Source of the DNA: Brachionus plicatilis
Taxonomy: Eukaryota; Rotifera; Eurotatoria; Ploima; Brachionidae
Assembly: GCA_010279815.1 (NCBI GenBank)
Contig: QEOQ01000214.1
Location: 506,254 to 547,469, forward strand
Length of the DNA stretch: 41,216 nucleotides
Direction of reading: 5' to 3'
The position numbers were made by a program, and so were the translations under genes. Below the pieces are notes generated by a model. It saw nothing but the letters and a program-made list of their open reading frames with translations, had not been told where the DNA came from and did no database searches. This document shows, one piece after another, positions 31,320-41,082 of this stretch (the stretch's first letter is position 1; the number at the start of each line of letters is the position of its first letter).

Positions 31320-32655
31320 CATTTGATGAAATGGATGATATGGTAATTAGTCAACTTCTTTTTAGCATTTTTATAGATTACAAACAAAAAAGAAACAAAA
31401 TAAATTGCCAATACTCTCTTCTTTTTGTAGATGATTTGGCTACTTTTTTTATTTTTAAAAAGACAGGAAATCTTGTAAAAATTATTAAAAAGTACTTAAA
31501 AGAAGTTGAAAGATGACTTTTCAAATGAAAAATGAAAATTTCTACTGAAAAGTCATGTAACATGTTCTTTTAGAAAATAACTAAAGTTAAAATAAGTCCC
31601 AACCTTAAAATTAATGACAGCAACTTAAATAACGAGGAAAAAGTGAAATTTTTAGGTATCACTTTAGATTCAAAACTTACATTTGGTAAAATGGTGGATG
31701 AAATGATAGAGCACTGTAATTCAAGACTTAATATAATAAAATAACTTTCAAATAGGAAATGGGGTCTAAAACCAAAAACATTAGGTAATCTTTGCAAATC
31801 CTTGATAGGATCAATCTTGGATTATTCTTTTCCTTGTTTATATTCATCCTCAGAAACTAACATAAAAAAAATACAAGTAATTAAAAATTCAGCAGTTCGA
31901 TCTATTTTGAAACTGAAATATGTTACACCCTCAAATATTATGCACTAAGAGGCCTTCAATAAACTTAAACTACTAACAGTTACAAATCGACTTTTTGAGT
32001 TGAGTGAGAGATATGTCAGGGTAGAATTGAGTCATTCAATTCCACTGGTCGTCAGACTGGTGGAAGAATACACAGAAGGTTTCGAATCAAGATATATCGA
32101 ATATCCAACTCTACTGTGTAATTGCTACCTAGTAATTTCTTCTTTTATTCCTGATTTTTAAAATATTTAAACATGTCTAACTTCTAGTTAAATTGAAGAA
32201 GAAAAAAAAAAAAAAAAATTTGGCTTTTACCAATAAAAAATAGAAAAGCTACCGCTGTTGGACTGTTCATGCTAACTCCTAGTTCGGTTTGAGTCGGTTT
32301 GTTTTGGTTTGGTTCAAAAAAAAAAAAAAATGAAAAAAACACTGTGAATAATAATTATTAAAATTGAAAAATTAACATTTCAAAATATAGATCCCTTATT
32401 ATATAAATACCATAGCGTAATTTCTTTTCTTACGATAGCGTATTTAATTTATTTGTTTGTACTTAAATAAGTAAGGTTAAAATAAAAATTAAAAATCAAT
32501 TTATTACATATCTTTATATCTTTTTTTTAATTTCGTTTATTATGATCATTTATACTTTATTTTTATTTTATTTTATTTTATTTTACCTAACTTTAATTTT
32601 TTATTTTTTATTTTTTAAACTCTGAAGGAGCATTAGCTCGGTACAGATATCAAAT
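31320..32655 (+). mobile_element. LINE, 5'-truncated, end of reverse transcriptase through 3' tail (family A)
   Basis: The fragment begins at SQLLFSIFIDYK (the conserved 'P-L-L-F-x-I-F-I-N-D' box) and soon gives YSLLFVDDLATFF, the F/Y-x-D-D catalytic box. It continues through KVKFLGITLDSKLTFGKMVD, a CNSRLNIIK stretch, GLKPKTLGNLCKSLIGSILD and a SERYVRVELSHSIPLV block, with several stops. The 3' untranslated part contains A and T runs, then GAGCATTAGCTC (32628-32639), able to form a 4-bp hairpin, and a GGTACAGATA end. The 5' two-thirds are missing. Domains fit a non-LTR element of the Jockey/CR1-like type. Confidence 0.85.
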
Positions 32656-32659
32656 TAAT

Positions 32660-33800
32660 AAAATTTACAGACACGTTCGTAATCTTAATAGATTCAAATC
32701 CTGCCAGTTACATGAAAAGTTCATGTATCTAAGAGTCTTCTTATTTCTAATTAAGATCTTGAAATAATCTTTAATCCAAGGTTTTGAGATGCTTTTCATT
32801 TTAGAGCCATCCGTCACTGAAATGAGTAGATTCCTAGCTTTGCTGACATAGAAAATCAACTCATTGTAAATTTCCTGAATATTTAAATTCCCAAATAAGT
32901 GCAACCATTTAAATTTGACAGAAAATTAGAAATTTTTTCTTAGTCAACTTTATTATAAATTAATTTTTTACATGTTAATGATTGCTTATTTACCTTGTTT
33001 TTAAGAAAAAAAATGGAAAAGATAACCAGATGCCCATTTTTATTGTTACCAAGCACAAATTTTCTTTCGATTGCATTCACACTTCCATGCTGAGTTGTCA
33101 AAATCAAATCAAAAGTGTTGATAGCTTTTTCGTTTGACATTTTAAAAGTGGGGACATTTACTTGCTGATATAGAAAAGTATTGCTAAGCGTAATGTTCAA
33201 TACCATTTTTTGTTTAAAATTTCTGACACACAGTCATCTGACCAAATGATTGATGGAAAGTTAAAGTCACCCATTATTAGAAGATCTTTAAAACCTTTTT
33301 CATCTTCATAGTCTTAAGCTTGTTTGGAAACTAAATCAAAAACGTTTGGCCTTTAAAGACAGCCAACTAAATACTTTTCAGAGTTAAAGTTAACTAACTA
33401 CTATTCATATTTTTTCTATTATACTTAAATTAAAACCTTCATCATTTAATTCATATGAATCGATATATTCATCAATGTAGAGACTTACACCACCTCATCT
33501 GCGTTGATCACTACTGTCTTTTCTGTACAAACCTTTAACGTTTGTAATTGAGATGCTCTTGAACCAAGTCTCAATAACTGCCATAATTTGTGGGCTATAT
33601 TTTTCAATAACAACAATGAATTTATCAAGTTTATTGTCCAAAGAAGTAGCATTTAAATACATACATTTTAACGCTTCGAGACTATCTAGACTTGATGACG
33701 CTTCTGATGAACGACTATTGCTTCTTGAATTTGACGCTCTGATTTTCACGGATACCATATCGAAATGGCGAGTCTTGTAAAGACCATTATTTGCTTCGTT
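32660..33800 (-). mobile_element. LINE endonuclease portion, broken
   Basis: Read on the minus strand this is the apurinic-endonuclease-like N-terminal domain of a non-LTR element: CMYLNATSLDNKLDKFIVVI and MAVIETWFKSISITN, then GGVSLYIDEYIDSY, KDLLIMGDFNFPSIIWSDD (the GDFN box), NTFDLILTTQHGSVNAIERK, GNNKNGHLVIFSI, and KPWIKDYFKILIRNKK of the linker before the reverse transcriptase. Stops and shifts break it. It ends at 32660, exactly beside the 3' end of the plus-strand LINE fragment, so the two lie tail to tail. Confidence 0.83.
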
Positions 33801-34350
33801 CTAAATTCATAGTCTAAAGCTCTTTGGGTTTCAGTCAAATCTGGACTAAGATTGCATGTAGCTTCAAGACACTTCACTAATGAGTGCAAATTTTTTTTAA
33901 ATAAATTTTAATGTTTATTAATTTAATTAAAATTTTTATTTTCTAAAAAAAAATCATCAAGATAATAAGAATTTAGTATTTTGATTTTTATTCAAAAATT
34001 TTTAAAATTATCAATTTATTTTTGCATTTTAAAGTTGTTTTTTTTGCTTTAATTTTTTGCTCCAAATTTCACTCCCTCCTTTTTTTAGTTTTCTTTTGTA
34101 AAAATCAGTTAAATTAATTATTATAAAATTAATTTTGAAACAATCAGTTAAAATTATAAATTTTCACAATCAAAATTGGTTAAAGTCGAATCTGACTTTC
34201 ATTTCTGTGCAACTCTAAAAAATAATGATGATCAAAATGTCTGGAAATAAAATTTTTTTATCGAATCTTTATTCTGACAAACATAATGAAAAGTATTTAG
34301 TAAAAAAAAATCACAACATAAAAAATAAATCTTTTTCTAATTCAATTTTT
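33801..34350. other. intergenic sequence, nothing recognised
   Basis: AT-rich sequence between the LINE fragment and the 3' end of the Ly6-type gene. It should contain the 3' untranslated region of that minus-strand gene: TTTATT words, the complement of AATAAA, occur just below 34351. Confidence 0.5.
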
Positions 34351-35210
34351 TTAAAATAAAATTACCAATGTTAAAAAATAAAAAATAATTTTCCAAAAAA
34401 AAAATCTATTTGAAGAATTACATAAATTTTCGGTGCAACATGAAGTAACGATATTGCTAGCTACTCCGCCAGAAGCCCCCAATTTTGTCAGAACAGACTG
34501 TGGAAACGCCTTGTACAGCTCGCATTGAGCTGTTGTTTCGCAACTTCTTTGCACAAATGACACTCCGTTGGACATGAACGAAGTTTGCTTAATTAGTAGC
34601 CAAAATTTTTATTTTATTTATTTTTTCTAAAAAAAAAAATTACTCGACATGAGTCGGAATTAGAACCGCATGGAACTGTGGTCCGATCTAGAGGTGAACA
34701 ATAAGCACAATAATAACATCTTTGCACGGAGTTAATGTTCTCTTCCGAATTACAAAGATCCTCACTACAACAACTTGTCTCTACATCTGTCACAATACCA
34801 TTGCTAGTAATTGCCAAATCAAAATTGGGATTCATTTTATATTCTTCACAAATTGCCAAGGACTCACAAGCTCGTTGCACATACTCAATCCCATTGACTT
34901 TAAATGAAGTTTGCTTAAAATAAAATAATTTTATTTTTTTTTCTAAATTAAAAATTTTTGAAAATATTTTTAATTTTTTAAAAATTTTAATAAATCAAGG
35001 CACAGAGATAGCAAAATGACAGACCCGACAGGTATCCGAGTCCAAGGTACATTCAGATACGTTTTTGTCTGATGGCAAACAGGATGAACAATTATAACAG
35101 TTTCTGGCTGATTGTGCAATACCAAAAGCTAAACAAAAAATCTTAATTTTTTGTAAATTTTTTTCCCAAGACCAATGCTATTTACATAAACAAAAAATTA
35201 AAAAATTCAT
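34351..35210 (-). CDS. secreted protein with two Ly6/uPAR (LU) domains, probably GPI-anchored
   Basis: I model four exons on the minus strand: 35210-35186, 35128-35025, 34913-34644 and 34587-34351, joining in frame to 211 codons. Exon 1 gives MNFLIFCLS, which with FGIAQSA of exon 2 forms a typical signal peptide. Domain 1 starts RNCYNCSSCLP and ends ETSCCSEDLCN; domain 2 starts QRCYYCAYCSP and ends VTSCCTENLCN. Each has ten cysteines and the terminal CC-x4-CN, the hallmark of the three-finger LU fold. Each domain is interrupted by an intron at the same place (after ...DTCR and ...DSCR, before QTSF), so the gene arose by internal duplication. The C-terminal end, FFFWKIIFYFLTLVILF, fits a GPI-attachment signal. 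Introns are about 55-110 bp. The exon 2 donor, GTCTGT, is non-consensus and placed by analogy with exon 3. LU proteins are cell-surface ligands or modulators; the partner is unknown. Confidence 0.82.
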
Positions 35211-36375
35211 TTTAGTATTTATTTTATTCTAGTGAGCAAACATTTTGGTTTTAAACAGTTTTTGTATTCAAATGTGCGTAACTAAATAATTTTAATTTAA
35301 AATTACTTCAAATCCATTTTGTTTAAATTTTATGGATTAGTAATATTAGCTGATGCAAGTCCTAAAAATAATCAATTTTAAGATTTTAATTAAAAACACT
35401 GATTATGATTGCTGTGAAAACCACGATCTGTTTACTGTCAAATAAAATTTTCAATTCAAAAAATAATTATCTAAGCTATGGTTAATAATCATTCGATTAT
35501 TGAAAAAAAAATTTAATTTTAATTAAATTAAAAAATTCTCCATTATTTAAAAAGACTATAGAACAAAACCTAATAGAACTGTTTTTTAGGTTTGGTCAAA
35601 AAATTTTTTTCCCCAAGCCCTCAAGGATTTAAAAAATTTGGTTATTTTTGAGCTAAAATATCTCATGTTATAATAACTTATATTAACTTAAATGATATGT
35701 GCTTATTCTGAAAGAGCATAGTCTCATCTACAAAACAGTGAATTAATTTAATTTATTATTTTACTAACTGATATATTATTTTAATATTTAGGCATAAAAA
35801 TAGTAAAAAATTTGTAAGCTTCCCCCGAAACCCAATTTTTTTTGCAGAATAAGAAACTGGACAAAACTTATAACAAAATTTTGGGACCACTTTGTTTATT
35901 TTTTTAAAATTAAAGCCAAAAAAAATGAAAAAAATACTATTTAACTAAATTTTAAGCCCCATGAACAAATTGAAATATAATATTTATAAAAAAGGGAAAA
36001 GACAATCAAATATCTATTTTACAATTTAGGAAAATATTCAGTTTGTTATTACATAAAGATGATTAAGATCACTTTACATACAAAATTCGATTAGTATAAA
36101 ACTCAATTTTCCAGTACTTATCATAGACTTATTTATTTTATATACCCCAAATATTGAATAAAATACACCAAAATTTAAATTTTACCCCAATTTTATTAGA
36201 ATTACGCCAATTAATAAGAAAAAAAATAAAAAAATAAAATGACACTTTTTTTTCACATTGACACCAAATTAATTAGAAAAATACCAAAAGTATTAAAAAA
36301 AATTTTTGTTTATTTCTACCACAAAAAACACTATTTTTTACCACATTTATTTGGACAAGCCCAGTATCTTCTCTT
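35211..36375. other. intergenic sequence with a degenerate TACCCCAA-type repeat
   Basis: No gene is seen. The left end should include the promoter of the Ly6-type gene. From about 36140 to 36310 the words TACCCCAA, ACACCAAA, TACCCCAA, TACGCCAA, ACACCAAA and TACCAAAA recur at roughly 20-25-bp spacing with AT-rich spacers, a worn tandem repeat. Confidence 0.5.
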
Positions 36376-36379
36376 AGTC

Positions 36380-36710
36380 ATTTTAGCTCCACATTTTTCA
36401 CAAAACATTTCTTGTGTAACTAATCTTTATGTTCTGTCCAAGTGATCGAAAATACGAATTTTTTTCTTTTGTCTGAAGAGGCACATCAGCAGAATTTTTA
36501 TCGTTTGAATGATTTGAATGTTGATTGTCCGAAACATAAACTGAACCATTTGTTTCACCATTTTTAAATTTGAAATATATTGATTTTTTGTTATCTTTTT
36601 TGTTAAATTTACAATTGTATGTGTGTTTATCGGAATCAGCTAACTTATTTGTATTGTGAAAATTACTGGGAACATTGTCGAAGGGTAAATTTTTGACCAG
36701 TCATTTGAAA
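36380..36710 (-). pseudogene. MULE-type N-terminal zinc-finger fragment
   Basis: The minus strand encodes NFHNTNKLADSDKHTYNCKF, then KKSIYFKFKNGETNGSVYVS and DNQHSNHSNDKNSADVPLQT. The order 'Y-x-C-x-F ... V-Y-V-S-x-x-x-H-x-N-H' resembles the FLYWCH/GCM1-type finger at the N-terminus of MULE transposases. After a shift it reads EMFCEKCGAKMTKRRYWACP and NKCGKK, a possible zinc ribbon of unclear relation. The rest of the transposase is missing. Confidence 0.45.
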
Positions 36711-36759
36711 TATTTCAACGATTCACATTCTTGAACTCAATCGTAAGTCTTTGCTGCAC

Positions 36760-37605
36760 TTCTTTTTTCATCGGCTCTAGCCTGTTGATTAACCTTGAAA
36801 TTGAATTAGAAAATAAGATAAACAAATACTTAGACGAATTAGAATAATGGTTCTTCAAGTGGAAGATGAAAATATCTGTTGAAAATTCTTCCTTCATTGT
36901 CTTCACTAAATATAATAAGGAAAATATTGACTTAAAATTAAAAATTTATGAAAATAAAAATAATAATCAAAAAGTTCTTAGGTATGAAATTTGATTCAAA
37001 ATTAACCTTTACCACAATGGTTGATGAAATAAAACAGTGTTGTAGTTCACGGTTAATCTTAATAAAAATATTGGCAAGCAAAAAAGGGTTCTTATTCACA
37101 TTAGGAAACCTATTTAAATCTTTAATAGGATCTATATAATTGATTACTCTTTTCCGTATCTGAATTCATTTTCAGAGACAAACATTAAAAAAATTCAATT
37201 CTTATGAAACTCAGCAGTCGTTTTATACTTAAACTAAAATATATGATACTCTTTCCAATATTTTGCATCATGATAAACGTAAACCCTTAATAAACCTGAG
37301 TGAAAGATATGTAGCGGGAGGACTGCATCATTCTGTTCCATTAGTTGTCTAGCTGGTTGATGAATATAAAGTTTTGAATCAAAATATGTAGAATACCCGA
37401 CTCCATTGTTTAATTGCTACCTTACTATTTCTTCTTTCTTTCCTGAAATGATCAATATTTAAGCATTTTTCACCTGTCATAACTTATAATTTGTCTATTC
37501 TAATTTCCTTTTATATTGTATTTTAATTTTTTTTATCTTTTTTTTTTTAATTTTTTTTTGTTACCTGAGGGAACTTAAGCTCGGCATTGATAAAACAAAT
37601 AAATA
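36760..37605 (+). mobile_element. LINE, 3' fragment (family A relative)
   Basis: Broken frames match the copy at 31320-32655: WKMKISVENSSFIVF, FLGMKFDSKLTFTTMVDEIK, GNLFKSLIGSI, and SETNIKKIQF, then the non-coding block before the 3' end (ATACCCGACTCCATTGTTTA) and a GGCATTGATAAAACAAATAA tail. The reverse-transcriptase catalytic box is not included. The 3' hairpin seen in the other copies is partly degraded here (AACTTAAGCTCGG). Confidence 0.75.
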
Positions 37606-37639
37606 ACGACTTGTTTTACTCTAAGAAACACGATGCCTC

Positions 37640-38470
37640 CTTTGCAATTAAAAAGATCTCAAGGCCAACTAGTCTACAAGATGGTGACAACAGTAAAAAT
37701 TTTAAAAAAAATTGATCCAAGTTGAGGAAGACCAGATATAGACATTTAGTAACATCATAGAACAAAGTCTGGAATTGAATAGCCCCATGTATCTTTACTT
37801 CATCGACTTCAAGAAAGCCTTTGATAGCATACACAGAGAAACCTTGTGGACCATATTAAGGTATTATGGCCTGCCACAGAAGATAATTAGCTTGATAAAA
37901 CTCTTCTACTAGAAATTCGAGTGAAGCTTGATTCTGGAAAAAGGACAATCTGAGAGCTTCAAAGTGGATTTTGTGAACAACGCTGAACCAAATTGGATAC
38001 TCATATCACCATCGATGGTAACACACAGAGACATTAAGAATAGACTTGCTAAAGCAAAGAGTGCCTTTGCTAGACTTTGATCAGAATGGAAATCAACCAA
38101 CTTTAGCAAGGAATCAAAACTCAAACTGTACAACTCTGTAGTAAAACCAACACTAATGTTTGGAAGTGAATGTTGGGGGATGTGTGAATCTGACAGGAAA
38201 AGCCTGAACACCATCCACACTGTAAGTCTGCTGAAGATTTTCGGGATACTGAGACATTTTCAAATGCTGACCTTTACAAAAGAAGAAATCCATTAAGTCA
38301 ATGCATTATGAACAAAAGACTGTGATGGCTAGGACATGTATTTAGAATGAAAGAAACACAAAAAGAGCCCTTCAATGGACACTTCAAGGGCGACGTAAGT
38401 AAGGACGACCAGCAGTAACATGGAGGTCATCAAAAGTAAGAAATCAAAAGTAATTACCCTAGGCTCTACA
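37640..38470 (+). mobile_element. second LINE family, reverse transcriptase with internal deletion
   Basis: The first part encodes MYLYFIDFKKAFDSIHRETL and LRYYGLPQKIISLIKLFY, the first reverse-transcriptase palm motif with its catalytic Asp. After GQSESFKV the sequence jumps to THRDIKNRLAKAKSAFARL, YNSVVKPTLMFGSECWGM and NTIHTVSLLKIFGILRHF, then IMNKRL...WLGHVFRMK-like residues. The palm region with the x-D-D box is deleted. The 'LYGSECW...' and 'RLRWLGHVxRM' ending is typical of a non-LTR group different from family A. Several stops are present. It follows directly after the family A tail. Confidence 0.78.
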
Positions 38471-38474
38471 AGGA

Positions 38475-38886
38475 GTGAATAAGGAAGAAAATAAATGAAA
38501 AAAGTTTAGGAAGAGATAATGTTCAACTGATTGGAATTAGGAAGATAGTGATGCCCAAAGCTATTCATTCTATGGATAAATGACATCCAAGATTAAGTAA
38601 AATTTACCAAGAATCAAGTTTAAATTTAAGTTAATTAATATTATTTTTGCTTAAAAATAATATTATGGTTTATTGATTAAATTTTAAAAAAATTTAATAA
38701 AAATAAAAATTTTGTAAGATTTGAGAAAAAAGAACTTGCAAAAAAAAATTTTCAATAACAAAATTGTAATAGAATTTTAAACAGACTGCAAAGTTTAAAC
38801 TTAGTCAAAAATTAATTTAATAATTCATAATGATCCAGATTAGATGATATTTTGTTTTTTATTAATTAAATATTATTTATTATTTA
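38475..38886. other. intergenic sequence, nothing recognised
   Basis: AT-rich spacer between the LINE fragment and the foldback MITE. It may include the LINE's 3' untranslated region, but no tail is evident. Confidence 0.45.
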
Positions 38887-39396
38887 CAGTGTTTAAAGTT
38901 AAACTGTATAATGGGTAAGATTACATCATTTTACGTAATTTTACGTCAGAAAATGTAAGCTTACATTATATTACATCATTTCTTGTATGTAAGAAAATGT
39001 AAGATAATATAATCTTACATAATTTTAAGTAATATTACACTAGTTTAGTACTTTTTCTTAAAATTAGCCTTCTTAGAATGAAATAATATGTTATTTTCTG
39101 TCATATTTTTTAAGTAATGTAAACATTAGGAAAGTACCCATATTTTTTTCATAAAATTCAAATTTTTGTTAATTTTTCACTTTTTCCTCTAAAATTCATT
39201 TTTTTTTCGCCGTAAGCTTTTGGACGAAACTTACTTAAAATAGTGTAATTTTACGTAAAATTACGTAAGATCATGTTATCTTACATTTTCTTACTTACAA
39301 GAAATGGTGTAATATTATGTAAGCTTACATTTTCTGACGTAAAATTACGTAAAATTATGTAATCTTACCCATTATACAGTTTATCTTTAAACACTT
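38887..39396. mobile_element. 510-bp foldback MITE with about 155-bp inverted arms, mariner-like ends
   Basis: The left arm starts CAGTGTTTAAAG and includes GTATAATGGGTAAGATTACA, then repeated TTTTACGTAA and TTACATTTTCTTAC-type words; the right arm (about 39240-39396) is its inverse complement with scattered changes. The centre (about 39050-39235) is unrelated. The left side is preceded by TA and the right end is followed by TA if its last base is a mutated G. CAGTG ends plus a TA duplication are typical of Tc1/mariner-derived MITEs. The arms contain many short internal inverted repeats. No coding capacity. Confidence 0.75.
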
Positions 39397-39538
39397 TAGC
39401 AGATCTCCTCATTTTATTTAATTAAACAATTTTTTTAACTATGCTTATTTTTAATTAAATATCTGCTGCTTTTCAAAAAATTAAATTTGGGATATATTTT
39501 AAAAGAAAATATTATAAAACTTGAAAAAGGTTATATGT

Positions 39539-39620
39539 GACGAGGTGGCCGAGTGGTTAAGGCGATGGACTGCTAATCCATTGTGTTTTGCACGCGAGGG
39601 TTCGAATCCCTTCCTCGTCG
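39539..39620 (+). tRNA. tRNA-Ser (anticodon GCT)
   Basis: GACGAGG pairs with CCTCGTC to form a perfect 7-bp acceptor stem, with discriminator G at 39620. The anticodon arm is ATGGA-CTGCTAA-TCCAT, giving anticodon GCT at 39572-39574, which reads AGC/AGT serine codons. A long variable arm (GTGTTTTGCAC) confirms the serine class. The A box (TGGCCGAGTGG) and B box (GGTTCGAATCC) are intact, so it is a functional RNA polymerase III gene. No intron. Confidence 0.97.
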
Positions 39621-39622
39621 AA

Positions 39623-39628
39623 TTTTTT
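39623..39628 (+). terminator. Pol III T-run terminator
   Basis: Six Ts begin three bases after the tRNA's discriminator base, as expected for RNA polymerase III termination. Confidence 0.85.
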
Positions 39629-39639
39629 CTAAATTAAAA

Positions 39640-40901
39640 AAAAACCTTTCACAACGGTAAAAATAACCAAGACACTTTAGAAAAAATTAAAATAGGAAAA
39701 AATATAAAAAGCATTTTCTAAATTTTGATTTAAAATATATAAATATAGAATGCTATTGAATGATTATGTTATTTCTCTCAAAAATTTTATTTATTTATCA
39801 ACTAAAATTGTCAAGGTAAAATTGTTACAAGAACAATTAAAACTCCTACGTCAATATTTCGACCTAATTCACTTATTTTGTTTGGACCGTAAGAATTTTT
39901 CAAATCATTTAAAATAATTATTTGATGGCCAATTCAGCTAAAACTTATTAAAGTGATTGATAATAAAAATTTTTAAAGTTCAATTTTCAAGGTTAATCAA
40001 CACGCTAGTGCCTCAAGAGACCGATTTCATCTAACTTCATTTATTTAATTCATAATAAAATTTTAGAATAAATAAAATAAAGTTTTTGATTGCATAATTA
40101 TTTGAAAAATTTTAACACCAAAGTATTCAAGTACGAATTTGGCAAACAAATCTATTTAATTTAAATTAATGTTATTAAAAATTTTTAAAGTAATTTATTT
40201 TTTAATTAAATTTTTCAGACTAATATATAAGTTCGGAGCCAGAAAACCAGCTGTATCTGTGGACTGTTCAAGAATAAATTTTTTTATTTTTCCATTAAAA
40301 TCTAACTAATAAATAATTAATGATTTAAATAAATCAATTTGAATATTTGATCAAAATTCTATTTTTAAAAATGCTAATTTTTTAAGTTTGATTTATAATT
40401 TTTTTTAAATGCACTCATACGGCTTAACCATTCTTCAATTTCGACTCAAATTCGACTTGCTTACAACTTTGCTCTAAATTCTAAATCAGTTTTAATTTAA
40501 ATTTTAACCTATTTTTGTTTGTTTTATCTATTAGATGCAGTTTGTTCTACAAACCGATGAAATTAAATTAAAAAAATGCCACTCGACTATCCATGACCTA
40601 ACTAGCACTTATTCATACTCTAGACCACCTTGAAATTCTTTTCTGAGAATCCAAAAATGTGTTTATCACTCCAACTGGAATCGAAATTAAAAAAAAATTA
40701 TAAATAAATTTACTCTTTAGTCTTTTTAATTATTTCAAAAAAATAAATAAACATATTTGAAAATTTTAAATTAAGACAAACATCTTTTACTAAAAACAAA
40801 TGTTTTACAGCAATATTTTTATTGTGTTTTAATAACAAAAATTAAAATTAAGATAAAAAGTTTAAATAAAAGAGCGATTTTTAACTTTTAAAATTTTTCA
40901 G
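39640..40901. other. intergenic or 5' non-coding sequence before the nuclear receptor exon
   Basis: AT-rich with no gene visible. Because the nuclear receptor's start codon lies just after a splice acceptor (TTTTTCAG at 40894-40901), part of this stretch must be an intron in its 5' untranslated region, but I cannot place the upstream exon. Confidence 0.5.
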
Positions 40902-41082
40902 GTTCAACATGGTTTTAAGTGAGCAAACTGTGCTTGCCGCTTTGTCACACGAAAACTATTTGAACAAAAAAAGAGCAAATAACTCAAAATACGAGGCTAC
41001 GTTCAACTTTGGCCAGTGCAGAGTGTGTGGAGACAGAGCAACCGGCATCCACTATGGCGTCGCTTCTTGCGAAGGATGCAAA
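40902..41082 (+). CDS. nuclear receptor, first coding exon: short A/B region and first zinc finger of the DNA-binding domain
   Basis: The exon follows a T-rich acceptor ending CAG and starts translation at ATG 40909. About 36 residues ([20 protein letters not shown] onward) lead to [20 protein letters not shown] and then ASCEGCK, the first C4 zinc finger with all four cysteines and the P-box core E-G-C-K. The donor GTAAAA at 41083 splits the domain after CEGCK, where the next exon should begin with a 'GFF(K/R)R' sequence. Nuclear receptors are ligand- or orphan-type transcription factors binding hexamer half-sites; an EGCKG P-box favours AGGTCA. 'CGDRATG-x-HYG' is reminiscent of NR6/HR4-type receptors, but the subfamily cannot be settled from one finger. 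The rest lies to the right. Confidence 0.9.

Noticed and set aside
31320..33800. A single LINE with a 5' inversion (twin priming)
   Set aside because: In twin priming the inverted 5' piece lies upstream of the sense 3' piece; here it lies beyond the 3' end.
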